Shown piece after piece: positions 53,769 through 62,129 of a stretch of DNA of 64,000 nt. The first letter of the stretch is position 1. Each line of letters begins with the position of its first letter. The DNA is taken from assembly GCA_927353735.1 (NCBI GenBank), contig CAKMIA010000005.1, positions 32,155 through 96,154 of the forward strand, in the 5' to 3' direction. Source of the DNA: an uncultured Veillonellaceae bacterium (GTDB lineage: Bacteria > Bacillota > Negativicutes > Veillonellales > Dialisteraceae). The notes under the pieces were generated by a model, which did not search any database, was not told where the DNA came from, and saw only the letters and a list, made by a program, of their open reading frames with translations. Made by a program: the position numbers and the translations under genes.

Positions 53769-54743
53769 ATGAAGGTATTGATCACCGGCGGAGCCGGCTA
53801 TATCGGGAGTCACTGCAGCCGCTATTTTCTGGAGCAGGGCGTGGATGTGACGATCCTGGACAATCTGTGCGAGGGACACCGGGAAGCGGTGAAGGGCGAC
53901 CGCCTCGTGGTGGGCGACTGCGGCGACGGCGCCCTGCTGGACAGACTGTTCAGCGAAACGGCATTTGATGCGGTGGTCCATTTTGCAGCGTTCACCTCCG
54001 TGGGCGAGTCCGTGGCGGAGCCGCGGAAGTATTTCCACAACAATGTGGAGAATATGCTGACGCTCCTCAATGCGGCGGTGGACCACGGCACGAAGTATTT
54101 CGTCTTTTCCTCCTCGGCAGCGGTCTTCGGCGAACCGACCTGCCTTCCCATTCCGGAGGATCATGAGCAGCGGCCGATCAATCCCTACGGCGAGACGAAG
54201 ATGATCGGCGAACGGATGCTGGCGGATTATGAACGGGCGTACGGCCTCCATTCGTGCAGCTTCCGCTATTTCAATGCCGCCGGGGATTCGTCGGATTCCA
54301 CCATCGGGGAATCTCATCATCCGGAGACCCATCTGATTCCGCTGGTGATTCAGGCGGCGCTGGGCAAACGGCCGCCGCTCACCGTATTCGGCACGGATTA
54401 CGACACGCGGGACGGCAGCTGCATCCGCGACTACGTCCACGTGGAGGATCTGGCGTCTGCCCATTATCTGGGGCTGAAGTATATCATGGAGCATCAGACC
54501 TCGGAGCAGTTCAATCTGGGGAGCGAGAACGGCTTCACCGTGCTGGAGATCATCCGCGCCTTTGAAAAGGTGACGGGAATCTCCGTGCCGTATACGCTGG
54601 GGGACCGCCGTCCCGGCGACCCGGCGGCGCTCGTGGCGGGCAATGAGAAGGCGCGGGAGCTCCTCGGCTGGAAGCCGGGAAAGAGCACGCTGGAAACGAT
54701 TCTCACCGACGCCTATCACTGGGAAATGAAGCGGACCTATTAA
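53769..54743 (+). CDS. galE: UDP-glucose 4-epimerase
   Basis: 324 residues, SDR family. NAD site GGAGYIGSH (7-15), SSSAAVFG and the catalytic YGETK, followed by RYFNAAG, are typical of GalE. Interconverts UDP-glucose and UDP-galactose for envelope glycans. It pairs with murB in one operon, so both supply envelope precursors. UDP-GlcNAc epimerisation cannot be excluded. Confidence 0.94.
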   Translation: MKVLITGGAGYIGSHCSRYFLEQGVDVTILDNLCEGHREAVKGDRLVVGDCGDGALLDRLFSETAFDAVVHFAAFTSVGESVAEPRKYFHNNVENMLTLLNAAVDHGTKYFVFSSSAAVFGEPTCLPIPEDHEQRPINPYGETKMIGERMLADYERAYGLHSCSFRYFNAAGDSSDSTIGESHHPETHLIPLVIQAALGKRPPLTVFGTDYDTRDGSCIRDYVHVEDLASAHYLGLKYIMEHQTSEQFNLGSENGFTVLEIIRAFEKVTGISVPYTLGDRRPGDPAALVAGNEKARELLGWKPGKSTLETILTDAYHWEMKRTY

Positions 54744-54748
54744 AAAGG

Positions 54749-54772
54749 AGCACTGCGGAAGCAGTGCTTTTT
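54749..54772 (+). terminator. Terminator of murB-galE
   Basis: AGCACTGC and GCAGTGCT around four bases, then five T. Confidence 0.9.
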
Positions 54773-54829
54773 GCGTGGGACGGCGGGGCGGCCGATGGTA
54801 TAATAGGAAAAAAGAAAGGGGAGATTCCC

Positions 54830-55660
54830 ATGGAAGTCATCGCATTCATCGGACCGGCGGGCACGGGCAAGAGCGACCGCGCGCTGGTGGTGGCCTATGA
54901 GAATAAATGCAGCTGCATCATCGACGACGGCATCCTCATTTATCGGAACCGCATCGTGGCGGGACGGTCGGCGAAGAAGGAAGCCAATCCCATCGCGGCG
55001 GTGCGCCGGGCGATCTTCGAGGACCCGGACCAGACCCGGGATGTGAAGCGCGTGCTGGGGAATATCTGCCCGAACCGCATCCTCATTCTGGGAACGTCGG
55101 TGAAGATGGTGAATCTCATCACCACCGCGCTGGGGCTGCCGGCGCCGAAGCGGTATATCCGCATTGAGGACGTGGCGAAGCCCGAGGAGATCCAGCGGGC
55201 CCATGATGCGCGCCACAAGGAAGGAAAGCACGTCATTCCCGTGCCGACCATGGAGCTCCGTCCGGAATTCAAGGGCTATCTCATCGACCCGCTGCGCACG
55301 CTCTTCCAGCGGGGCCACGGCCGGGGCACGGAGCGCATGGAAAAATCGGTGGTGCGCCCGGTCTTCAGCTACTACGGCAAGCTGACCTTTGCGAACCGGG
55401 TGGTGTCGGATCTGGTGCATTACGCCCTGCGGGGCATGAAGGACGATCTGCAGGTCCATTCCGTATCGAGCCGGAAAACGCAGGGAATGACCAACGGGAT
55501 CAGCCTCGATATGGACGTGACGCTCCGCGGCGGCACGCCGGAGGAGGTCAAAACACTGGTGCACCGGGCGCGGCGGCTGGTGCAGAAGGAGATCGAATAC
55601 ACCACGGGGATGTTTGTGGAAAAGATCCGCATTTCCGTGACGACCGATGTGAAGCGGTGA
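54830..55660 (+). CDS. P-loop NTPase-like protein with Asp23-like C-terminal domain
   Basis: 276 residues. The N-terminus has a perfect Walker A GPAGTGKS (8-15). The middle shows alternating strands and helices with RILILGTSVKMVNLI. The C-terminal 85 residues (ISLDMDVTLRGGTPEEVKTL to VEKIRISVTTDV) look like the Asp23/Gls24 alkaline-shock fold. The combination suggests an envelope-stress or regulatory role, but no function is proven. GGGGAGA precedes ATG 54830 and TATAAT is at 54799-54804. Confidence 0.75.
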   Translation: MEVIAFIGPAGTGKSDRALVVAYENKCSCIIDDGILIYRNRIVAGRSAKKEANPIAAVRRAIFEDPDQTRDVKRVLGNICPNRILILGTSVKMVNLITTALGLPAPKRYIRIEDVAKPEEIQRAHDARHKEGKHVIPVPTMELRPEFKGYLIDPLRTLFQRGHGRGTERMEKSVVRPVFSYYGKLTFANRVVSDLVHYALRGMKDDLQVHSVSSRKTQGMTNGISLDMDVTLRGGTPEEVKTLVHRARRLVQKEIEYTTGMFVEKIRISVTTDVKR

Positions 55661-55670
55661 ATCAAAAAAG

Positions 55671-55699
55671 GCGGCTGTCCGTGAGGACGCCGCTTTTTT
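55671..55699 (+). terminator. Terminator of the P-loop/Asp23-like gene
   Basis: GCGGC-T-GTCC pairs with GGAC-GCCGC (one bulged T), then six T. Confidence 0.83.
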
Positions 55700-55712
55700 C
55701 TGTGGAATTGCA

Positions 55713-55736
55713 CAAAAAAACAGCCCGAAAGGCTGT
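55713..55736 (-). terminator. Terminator of the tRNA-Pro/tRNA-Gly operon
   Basis: On the minus strand ACAGCC and GGCTGT around five bases, followed by seven T. It lies eleven bases after the Gly tRNA. Confidence 0.9.
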
Positions 55737-55747
55737 GTATAAAAAAA

Positions 55748-55821
55748 TGGAGCGGGTGAAGGGAATCGAACCCTCGTAACCAGCTTGGAAGGCTGGCGCT
55801 CTACCATTGAGCTACACCCGC
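55748..55821 (-). tRNA. tRNA-Gly (UCC)
   Basis: Acceptor arms GCGGGTG and CACCCGC, encoded CCA (complement of 55748-55750), D arm TAGCTCAATGGTAGAGC, anticodon loop CTTCCAA with anticodon TCC and T loop TTCGATT. Confidence 0.97.
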
Positions 55822-55826
55822 AAAAA

Positions 55827-55903
55827 TGGTCGGAGCAGCAGGATTTGAACCTGCGACCCCTTGGTCCCGAACCAAGTGCGCTACCAAACTGCGCTATGCC
55901 CCG
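55827..55903 (-). tRNA. tRNA-Pro (CGG)
   Basis: Acceptor arms CGGGGCA and TGCTCCG, encoded CCA (complement of 55827-55829), anticodon stem CTTGG/CCAAG with loop TTCGGGA and anticodon CGG, T loop TTCAAAT. First gene of a two-tRNA transcript. Confidence 0.96.
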
Positions 55904-55915
55904 ACAACATACGTA

Positions 55916-55944
55916 ATTATAGCAGGCGTTTTTCCATCTGTCAA
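55916..55944 (-). promoter_or_regulatory. Promoter of the tRNA operon
   Basis: On the minus strand TTGACA (55939-55944), 17 bases, TATAAT (55916-55921): fully consensus, twelve bases before the first tRNA. Confidence 0.92.
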
Positions 55945-56061
55945 ACGATTTGACAAAATTTTTTTCCGCAGGCGTGACACTTTTTCTGCGGCGGTGAATT
56001 CGTTATAATAGAAACAATGCGGACGGCCGGCACAGGCCTGTCCATAAAGGAGGGAAACGGG

Positions 56062-56730
56062 ATGAATATCGGCCCGAAAAAGAAAGCGCCCAATCCGGTG
56101 AATGTGCTCCGGGAGCACGTATCCACCTTCATGTACTGGGTGAAGCTGGGCAGGACGAAATTCAAGGGGAAAAAGGAGATCGGCGCGATCTTTCTGGAAA
56201 TGGAAGGCGCCAAGTATCTTTTTGACCAGGCGACCTCCGGCACCGTGTACGATTACCAGAAAAAGCTGGAGCGGAACGTATGGGCGGCGGCGATGCACAA
56301 ATACGGTGAGGAGCTGCAGCATCTGAAGGAGGCTATGCTCCGTGCAGCCGACGCGTGCGAGATGCGGAAGGACATCGAGGCGCAGGAAGCGGCCGGGGCA
56401 GAAGAGGAAAAGAAGCGCCGCGAAGAAGAGGAGGCGCAGCTGAGCCTCCGGGAGCGGATGGCGCTGGCGGAGGCCCGCGAGGAGGAAGAGGACGCCGCCG
56501 AAGCCCGGGAGGAGAAAAAGACCGTGCCCGAGGGCGGGGAGGAAATGACCGCCGAAGACTGTCAGGAGCTCTGGGAGATCTACCAGAATCTGAACGGGGA
56601 GTACCGGAAGATGAAAAAGACCGCAGACCGGTGGATCGAGGAAAATCCGGAATCGGGATGCCTCGCCATGGCGGCGGCCTTCATGGCGGTGCCCCTCGCA
56701 GCGGTATACGCCCTTTTCCATTTCCTGTGA
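56062..56730 (+). CDS. Tail-anchored charged coiled-coil protein of unknown function
   Basis: 222 residues. A basic N-terminus, a region with KLGRTKFKGKKEIGAIFLEMEG (split around 32-54), then a long Glu/Arg/Lys-rich helix (about 105-165) that should form a coiled coil, and a hydrophobic C-terminal helix (about 203-222). This layout suggests a cytoplasmic protein anchored by its tail. No family is recognised. AAGGAGGG precedes ATG 56062; TATAAT is at 56004-56009. Confidence 0.75.
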   Translation: MNIGPKKKAPNPVNVLREHVSTFMYWVKLGRTKFKGKKEIGAIFLEMEGAKYLFDQATSGTVYDYQKKLERNVWAAAMHKYGEELQHLKEAMLRAADACEMRKDIEAQEAAGAEEEKKRREEEEAQLSLRERMALAEAREEEEDAAEAREEKKTVPEGGEEMTAEDCQELWEIYQNLNGEYRKMKKTADRWIEENPESGCLAMAAAFMAVPLAAVYALFHFL

Positions 56731-56736
56731 GCGCTC

Positions 56737-56766
56737 TTGTATTTTCGTCATTTTTTATGGTATGAT
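56737..56766 (+). promoter_or_regulatory. Promoter of the SCIFF gene
   Basis: TTGTAT (56737-56742), 18 bases, TATGAT (56761-56766), 34 bases before the ATG. Medium match; overlaps the 3' end region of the preceding gene's tail. Confidence 0.6.
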
Positions 56767-56799
56767 AAACATATAAAAGTTGGGACGGGAGGTGTCATT

Positions 56800-56955
56800 A
56801 TGTCCAAACATATCGTTACCATCAATAAGGGTTCTCTTCAGGATACCATCAAATTTGAAAGCTGCAGCGAATGTCAGACGTCCTGCCAGTCTGCCTGCAA
56901 GACCAGCTGCACCATCGGCAATCTGGTGTGCACTGAACAGGCGAAGAAAGACTGA
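56800..56955 (+). CDS. scfA: SCIFF ranthipeptide precursor (six cysteines in forty-five residues)
   Basis: 51 residues. A leader SKHIVTINKGSLQDTIKFE is followed by a core with six cysteines (CSECQTSCQSACKTSC plus a last Cys after IGNLV). This is the conserved SCIFF peptide of anaerobic Firmicutes. Its partner radical SAM enzyme makes thioether bridges from Cys to non-alpha carbons. GGGAGGTG precedes the ATG. A terminator-like hairpin sits between it and the maturase gene, which would keep peptide mRNA in excess. The biological role of SCIFF is not settled; a signalling function has been suggested in clostridia. Confidence 0.95.
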   Translation: MSKHIVTINKGSLQDTIKFESCSECQTSCQSACKTSCTIGNLVCTEQAKKD

Positions 56956-56970
56956 GACTTGAGCAGCCTG

Positions 56971-57001
56971 CCCCCGAGCCTGACTGAGGCCGGGGGTTTT
57001 T
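56971..57001 (+). terminator. Partial terminator between SCIFF and its maturase
   Basis: CCCCCG-A-GCCT pairs with AGGC-CGGGGG (one bulge), then five T. It would release most transcripts after the peptide gene and let a fraction read into the maturase gene. Confidence 0.8.
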
Positions 57002-57034
57002 ACATGGTGAAAAATCGACGGGAGTAAGGCAAAC

Positions 57035-58468
57035 ATGGATAACAGAGTCATGCCCATGATTCATAAATTCAAACAGAACGGCATGGATATCGTGCTGGAT
57101 GTGAACAGCGGCATCGTTCATGTCGTGGACGACATGACGTATGATGTGCTGGATTATTATAAAGGGGACAACCGGGAGGACGTGCTGAAGGCGCTGGACG
57201 GGAAGTACGACCCGGCAGAGCTCGGAGAGGTCATGGATGATCTGGACGAGCTCATCGGCAAGGGAATGCTCTTTGCCCCCATGGACCCGAATTACAAGGT
57301 GGCCATCGAGGACAGACCGATCATCAAGGCGCTCTGCCTCAATATCGCCCATGACTGCAACCTGCGGTGCAAATACTGCTTCGCCGGCCAGGGCGGCTAC
57401 GGGAAGTGGCGCATGCTCATGAGCTTTGACGTGGCGCGCCGGGCGGTGGATTTCCTCATCGCTCACAGCGGTCCCCGCCAGCACTGCGAAATGGACTTTT
57501 TCGGCGGCGAGCCGCTCATGAACTGGCATGTGGTGCAGCAGACCGTGGCCTATGTGCGGGAGCAGGAAAAGAAGCACAACAAGATCATCAAGCTGTCCCT
57601 CACGACGAACGGCATGTATCTGGATGAGGAGAAGGTCAAATACCTCACGGACAATCACATCAGCCTGATCCTGTCGCTGGACGGCCGCAAGGAAAACCAC
57701 GACCGGATGCGCCCCGGCGTGCACGGCGAGGGCACCTATGACCGCGTGCTGAAGAATCTCCAGTACTGTGTGGCTCACCGCGACGGCGAGGAATATTACG
57801 TGCGCGGCACGTACACGAAATACAATCTGGACTTCACAAAGGACGTGCTGGACATGGTGGACAAGGGCTTCCCGGCGGTTTCCATGGAACCGGTGGTGGG
57901 CGATCTCTCGGAGCCCTATGCCATTCAGGAAGAGGACCTGCCGCGGGTGAAGGAAGAATACGAAACGCTGGCCAAGGCGTTCATTCAGCGGGAAGAGGCG
58001 GGCCATCCCTTCTTCTACTTCCACTTCAACATGAATCTCTGGCAGGGGCCGTGCCTGCCGAAGCGTCTCCGCGGCTGCGGCGCCGGCCACGAATATCTGG
58101 CGGTCGTGCCGAACGGCGACATCTATCCGTGCCATCAGTTCGTGGGCCGCGACGGCTACGTCATCGGCAACGTGTACGAGGGCCTGAAGAACATGAAGAT
58201 GATGCGGGAATTCCGGGAAAATCACGTGCTGAACAAGCCGGAATGCATCGGCTGCTGGGCGAAATTCTTCTGCTCCGGCGGATGCCATGCGAACAACGAG
58301 ACCTATGCGGGCGACATCCACAAGCCGTTCCACATCAGCTGCGAGATCCAGAAGAAGCGCATCGAATGCGCGCTCATGATCCAGGCGTACAACCAGATGA
58401 AGCAGCCTCAGGTGATGGCGCAGCCGGGCCTTGCCAAGCAGCTCGCCAGAGAAAAAGCGGAAAATTAA
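57035..58468 (+). CDS. scfB: SCIFF maturase, radical SAM thioether-forming enzyme
   Basis: 477 residues. The N-terminal 90 residues look like a peptide-recognition (RRE-like) domain with HVVDDMTYDVLDYYKG. The radical SAM cluster is CNLRCKYC (C108, C112, C115), followed by FFGGEPLMNW. The C-terminal SPASM region holds more cluster cysteines in CGAGHEYLAVVPNGDIYPCHQF and CIGCWAKFFCSGGCH. It binds SCIFF and forms its thioether crosslinks. It starts 79 bases after the SCIFF gene. Length and motifs are intact, so the system should work. Confidence 0.95.
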   Translation: MDNRVMPMIHKFKQNGMDIVLDVNSGIVHVVDDMTYDVLDYYKGDNREDVLKALDGKYDPAELGEVMDDLDELIGKGMLFAPMDPNYKVAIEDRPIIKALCLNIAHDCNLRCKYCFAGQGGYGKWRMLMSFDVARRAVDFLIAHSGPRQHCEMDFFGGEPLMNWHVVQQTVAYVREQEKKHNKIIKLSLTTNGMYLDEEKVKYLTDNHISLILSLDGRKENHDRMRPGVHGEGTYDRVLKNLQYCVAHRDGEEYYVRGTYTKYNLDFTKDVLDMVDKGFPAVSMEPVVGDLSEPYAIQEEDLPRVKEEYETLAKAFIQREEAGHPFFYFHFNMNLWQGPCLPKRLRGCGAGHEYLAVVPNGDIYPCHQFVGRDGYVIGNVYEGLKNMKMMREFRENHVLNKPECIGCWAKFFCSGGCHANNETYAGDIHKPFHISCEIQKKRIECALMIQAYNQMKQPQVMAQPGLAKQLAREKAEN

Positions 58469-58478
58469 AACACTGAGA

Positions 58479-58504
58479 AAGACGGGAATCCCCCGTCTTT
58501 TTCT
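58479..58504 (+). terminator. Terminator of the SCIFF maturase gene
   Basis: AAGACGGG and CCCGTCTT around five bases, then seven T. Confidence 0.9.
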
Positions 58505-58538
58505 GCGTTCCGGGGAGTCTGCCGCCGGGGCCGCGCAA

Positions 58539-58567
58539 TTGATTCAGGGGGGCTTATCACTTATAAT
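58539..58567 (+). promoter_or_regulatory. Promoter of the envelope cluster
   Basis: TTGATT (58539-58544), 17 bases, TATAAT (58562-58567), 52 bases before the first gene. Confidence 0.78.
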
Positions 58568-58618
58568 AAAAAGAGTACCATGGGGGTAAAATCTCATTCA
58601 GTAAAGGAGGAGATTCAA

Positions 58619-59065
58619 ATGAATATGAAACGGACAGCGGTGGCCTGCCTCGCGGCGGTCATGCTTGGCGCCGGGGCGATGACCTCGGTTTCTGCATTCA
58701 GCCTGGGCAGCGTGCTCGGCGGCGTCGTCAAGGTGGGCGGCATCGGCTATCTGGTGGACCGCTATTCGGAGCAGCTGAACAGTGCCATCAATTCCATCAT
58801 GATGAAGGAAGGGGCCGGCACGAGCTATGCCACGAAGGTCGTTCCTATCGTGAGCATCGGCAACAGCGGCTATATCGGCGCGGCACAGGTCATCGGCGAT
58901 GCCGATCAGGTGGCCAAGGTCGAAGCGGTGGGCCAGCTGGAGATCAGCTGGAACGACAAGCTCTTCCGCATCAAGGGGCTCATCCCCATGGACAGCAAGA
59001 ATCCGCTCAGCTTCAGCCGTGTGCAGGGCGTGGGCGTGTCTGCGGTGATCGACGTACGGGTCTGA
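58619..59065 (+). CDS. Secreted protein of unknown function
   Basis: 148 residues. A signal peptide (KRTAVACLAAVMLGAGAMTS, cut near SVSA at about 26) leads a mature domain with FSLGSVLGGVVKVGGIGYLV, KVVPIVSIGNSGYIGAAQVIG and LEISWNDKLFRIKGLIPMDS. The pattern suggests a beta-rich periplasmic domain. I know no named family. AAAGGAGGAG precedes ATG 58619. First gene of a cluster that ends in an LptD-like protein, so an outer-membrane role is plausible. Confidence 0.8.
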   Translation: MNMKRTAVACLAAVMLGAGAMTSVSAFSLGSVLGGVVKVGGIGYLVDRYSEQLNSAINSIMMKEGAGTSYATKVVPIVSIGNSGYIGAAQVIGDADQVAKVEAVGQLEISWNDKLFRIKGLIPMDSKNPLSFSRVQGVGVSAVIDVRV

Positions 59066-59085
59066 GAGCCGCTGCGAGGTAAGCT

Positions 59086-60267
59086 ATGAAAAAACTGATA
59101 CTGACAGCCGGTCTGGCGGCATTGCTCATGGGTTCCGCATCTGCGGCAGAGCCGACCACGCTGACCGACAAGGCAGATAAACTGGATGAAGTCATTTTCG
59201 GGGAAGTGCAGCAGGGCTCCTTCCTCGAACGGGTCAGCACCATGGACGAAGCGGTCTACGGCGGGAACGGCGAGGGAGAGGGGCTGGACGGCCGCGTCTC
59301 CGATCTGTACCGGGATGTCATCCGCGACGAGAGCTCGTCCCAGCCGTCGCTGTCCACGCGGGTGAATACGCTGGAATACTATCTCACCGATGAGATCAAG
59401 CAGGATGCGCTGGAATCCCGGGTGGAAATGCTGGAGAGCACCGTATTCGGCGTGGGCAAGACCGGCGCGCTTGATGTGCGGGTGAATGAGCTGGAACGGG
59501 CGGTATACGGCAATACCCATTTCGAGCTGGTGACGGTGACGCTGCCGGCGGATACGGTATTCAAGATCTCCCTCAATGAGGAGATCAGCTCCAAGGTGAA
59601 TATGGAGGGCGATATCGTCCACTTCACCGTGCAGGAGGACGTGCTGCAGGACGGCGTGCTCGTACTGCCCCGCGGCGCTCAGGGCAGCGGCGTGGTGACG
59701 AAGGTGTCCCGTCCGAAATTCTTCGGCCGGAGCGGCTCGCTGGAGATCTCCTTCAATCAGGTGTTCTCCATCGATGCGGAAGAGATTCCCACCGTACTCG
59801 GACCGGAATCGCAGGAAAAGCTGAAAATGGAGGCGGCAGCGGTGGGAGCCTCCGCCGTGGGAGCACTCGCACTGGGCCCGATCGGGCTGGTGGGCGGCCT
59901 CTTCGTAAAAGGCAAGGATGTGGAAATGCCTGCCGGAACGGAGCTCTATATCCAGACCCAGCAGGCCGTGGAAACCCATGGCATGAAGCAGGCCGAGGGC
60001 GCGCCGAAGGCGGTCGTTCATAAAAAGGCCGGAACGGCGGCAGCCGTGACCATGACGGAGACGGTGGAAAAGACCGCCGTGGCTCCGGCGGAAACGGCGG
60101 CGCCGAAGACGGAGGCCGCAGAATCCACAGCGGCTCCGGCAGAAACGACAGCCGCGGCTGAGACCGTCGAAGAAACAACCAGTGAGAAAACCGATACAGC
60201 GGAGACAGGAGAAGCGGCAGCTCCCGCAGAGGATGAGCCGTCCGTGGTGATCGTTCGTCATGAATAA
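59086..60267 (+). CDS. Secreted repeat protein with coiled-coil heptads and Ala/Glu tail
   Basis: 393 residues. Signal peptide MKKLILTAGLAALLMGSASA. Residues about 45-145 carry five degenerate repeats of the form L-x-x-R-V-x-x-L-E-x-x-V-(Y/F)-G (FLERVSTMDEAVYGG, LESRVEMLESTVFGV, LDVRVNELERAVYGN among them). A beta domain follows (about 147-255, with VTLPADTVFKISLNEEISSK and VLPRGAQGSGVV), then a glycine/alanine segment that may touch a membrane, and an Ala/Glu/Thr-rich tail. No function is known. The end overlaps the LptD-like gene by eight bases. Confidence 0.8.
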   Translation: MKKLILTAGLAALLMGSASAAEPTTLTDKADKLDEVIFGEVQQGSFLERVSTMDEAVYGGNGEGEGLDGRVSDLYRDVIRDESSSQPSLSTRVNTLEYYLTDEIKQDALESRVEMLESTVFGVGKTGALDVRVNELERAVYGNTHFELVTVTLPADTVFKISLNEEISSKVNMEGDIVHFTVQEDVLQDGVLVLPRGAQGSGVVTKVSRPKFFGRSGSLEISFNQVFSIDAEEIPTVLGPESQEKLKMEAAAVGASAVGALALGPIGLVGGLFVKGKDVEMPAGTELYIQTQQAVETHGMKQAEGAPKAVVHKKAGTAAAVTMTETVEKTAVAPAETAAPKTEAAESTAAPAETTAAAETVEETTSEKTDTAETGEAAAPAEDEPSVVIVRHE

Positions 60268-62113
60268 AAAGCAAGCAGCAGCGGCGGCGCTGATCGCCGC
60301 AGGCGCCTTTTCCTGGTCCGGCATGGCCGCCGGCGCGTCCGATTCCGTACTGTGGGTGCTGACCGGCACCGCGGCGGAGGCAGACGGTTCCGTGCGCCGC
60401 ATTGCCGTGCCGGAGGCGGGCAGTCCGTCCCGTACAGAATCAGCGGGAAGTACGGTCTCTTCGGCATCCGAAGCCGCTCCGGCGGCTCCTTCTGAAACGG
60501 CGCAGCCGTCTCCGGAAAAGACGGAGGCCGCAGAATCGGATCAGCCTTCCGCAGTATCGCCGGCAGCAGAAACGGTAACATCGGCGGCAGAAGAAAAACC
60601 GATGGACGTGGACCATCCGGCACAGCTGGAAGCCTCTGCCCCGGGATCTCTGACTGCTTCGGATGAGCAGGCGGTACAGCAGTCCCCGAAAGAAGTGCAG
60701 AAAGCCGCGCCGAAAAATACGGAAGCACCGGTAAAATCGGCAGAAAAAGAGGAGGGCGCCCGGAGCGGCGCCGCCTCGTCCATTTCTCCGGCCAATCCGA
60801 TGGTGGTTCAGGCAGACGCCATGTCCTACCGCGGTACGACGGGCGATGTGGATCTGCAGGGCCGTGTGGACATCACGTACATGCAGGACCGGTACCAGAC
60901 AGAGCATGTGTACGGCAACAGCCAGACCGAGCAGTATGTCATTCCCGGCACGGTCCGGTGGACCAGCCCGGGCAATGATGTGACCGCCGAGCAGGGCACC
61001 TATGACGGGAAGACCTCCGTGGCTACCTTTGAGGGCATCAAGGGGTGGAATCAGGGCAAGTACTACTATGAAGGGGAATCCGGCGTATACGACCGCATGG
61101 AAAACAAGGCGGTCGTGCAGAAGGGGTATTTCACCACAAAGCACGCCGTGGCTAAGGTGCCGGACTACCGGATCGAGGCGGACAGCATCGACATTTACCC
61201 CAATGATCATTACAAGGCTCATAATGCACGGCTGTTCATCAAGAACACGCAGATCATGAGCGTCTCGTCCTATACGGGTTCGCTGGACAGGGACGGCAAT
61301 GCGGTCAATCTGTGGACGGTCATCCCGGTACCGGACTATGAAAGCGGCAACGGTTTCGGCCTGAAGAACCGCATCGAGATTCCCGTGGGCGGCGCGGACA
61401 GCGATCTGGCCTTCTATGCGCGGCTGGCGTGGTATTCTCAGGAGGGCTTCAAGCCGGATGTGGGATTCCTGTGGGATACGGCGCCCGGCACATTCAAGCT
61501 GCGCTATGCCAAAGAGGAAAGCACCCTCAATGATGACCACATCTGGATCGAAATGTGGCCGTCGTTCTCCTTTGATTCCCGTCACTTCTATATCCCGCAG
61601 ACCAATTTCTATGTGGGCGCCTCCGGGGATATCGGACACTGGAAGGAAGGCAGCGTATCGGGCAGCCACAAGCTGTGGAATGTCTATCTCTCCCATGATC
61701 CGATCGAGCTGGGACCGCATCTGGATTTCAGCTGGCAGCTCGGGTACCGGAGAGACTATTACGGCTACGATGATTCCATGCGGAGCAACCGGTACTATAC
61801 GGTGGGCCTCCACGGGAAGTACGGCATCTGGAGCCCGTGGATCACGTACGAGGACAATCACATGAGCGGGCACACGCCGTACCGGTACGATACGTACGAC
61901 ATGGAAAAGCCGCTCTATACAGGTGTGAAGGTACAGCTCACCCCTCTGGATGCGGTGAGCGTGGAATATGCCATCGATACCATCAACGGCCACACCGATC
62001 ATAAATATTTCACCTATTACAGGGATCTTCATTCCTTTACCAGCTGGATCCAGTACGACACGGTCGATGAGGACTTTGAATTTATGATCCAGCCGAAGGA
62101 TTTTTCATTCTGA
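60260..62113 (+). CDS. OstA/LptD-like outer-membrane LPS transport protein
   Basis: 617 residues. A signal peptide (to about 25), a long low-complexity Ala/Glu/Pro/Ser linker (about 30-175), an OstA (LptA-like) jelly roll from VVQADAMSYRGTTGDVDLQGR to YRIEADSIDIYPND, and a C-terminal part rich in alternating aromatic strands that ends in Phe (KDFSF), the usual recognition signal for outer-membrane barrels. LptD inserts lipopolysaccharide into the outer membrane. It is shorter than the proteobacterial protein (about 780) and has an unusual linker. It supports a diderm cell plan. Confidence 0.82.
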   Translation: MNKKQAAAAALIAAGAFSWSGMAAGASDSVLWVLTGTAAEADGSVRRIAVPEAGSPSRTESAGSTVSSASEAAPAAPSETAQPSPEKTEAAESDQPSAVSPAAETVTSAAEEKPMDVDHPAQLEASAPGSLTASDEQAVQQSPKEVQKAAPKNTEAPVKSAEKEEGARSGAASSISPANPMVVQADAMSYRGTTGDVDLQGRVDITYMQDRYQTEHVYGNSQTEQYVIPGTVRWTSPGNDVTAEQGTYDGKTSVATFEGIKGWNQGKYYYEGESGVYDRMENKAVVQKGYFTTKHAVAKVPDYRIEADSIDIYPNDHYKAHNARLFIKNTQIMSVSSYTGSLDRDGNAVNLWTVIPVPDYESGNGFGLKNRIEIPVGGADSDLAFYARLAWYSQEGFKPDVGFLWDTAPGTFKLRYAKEESTLNDDHIWIEMWPSFSFDSRHFYIPQTNFYVGASGDIGHWKEGSVSGSHKLWNVYLSHDPIELGPHLDFSWQLGYRRDYYGYDDSMRSNRYYTVGLHGKYGIWSPWITYEDNHMSGHTPYRYDTYDMEKPLYTGVKVQLTPLDAVSVEYAIDTINGHTDHKYFTYYRDLHSFTSWIQYDTVDEDFEFMIQPKDFSF

Positions 62114-62129
62114 ATTGAGGTTGCATGCT

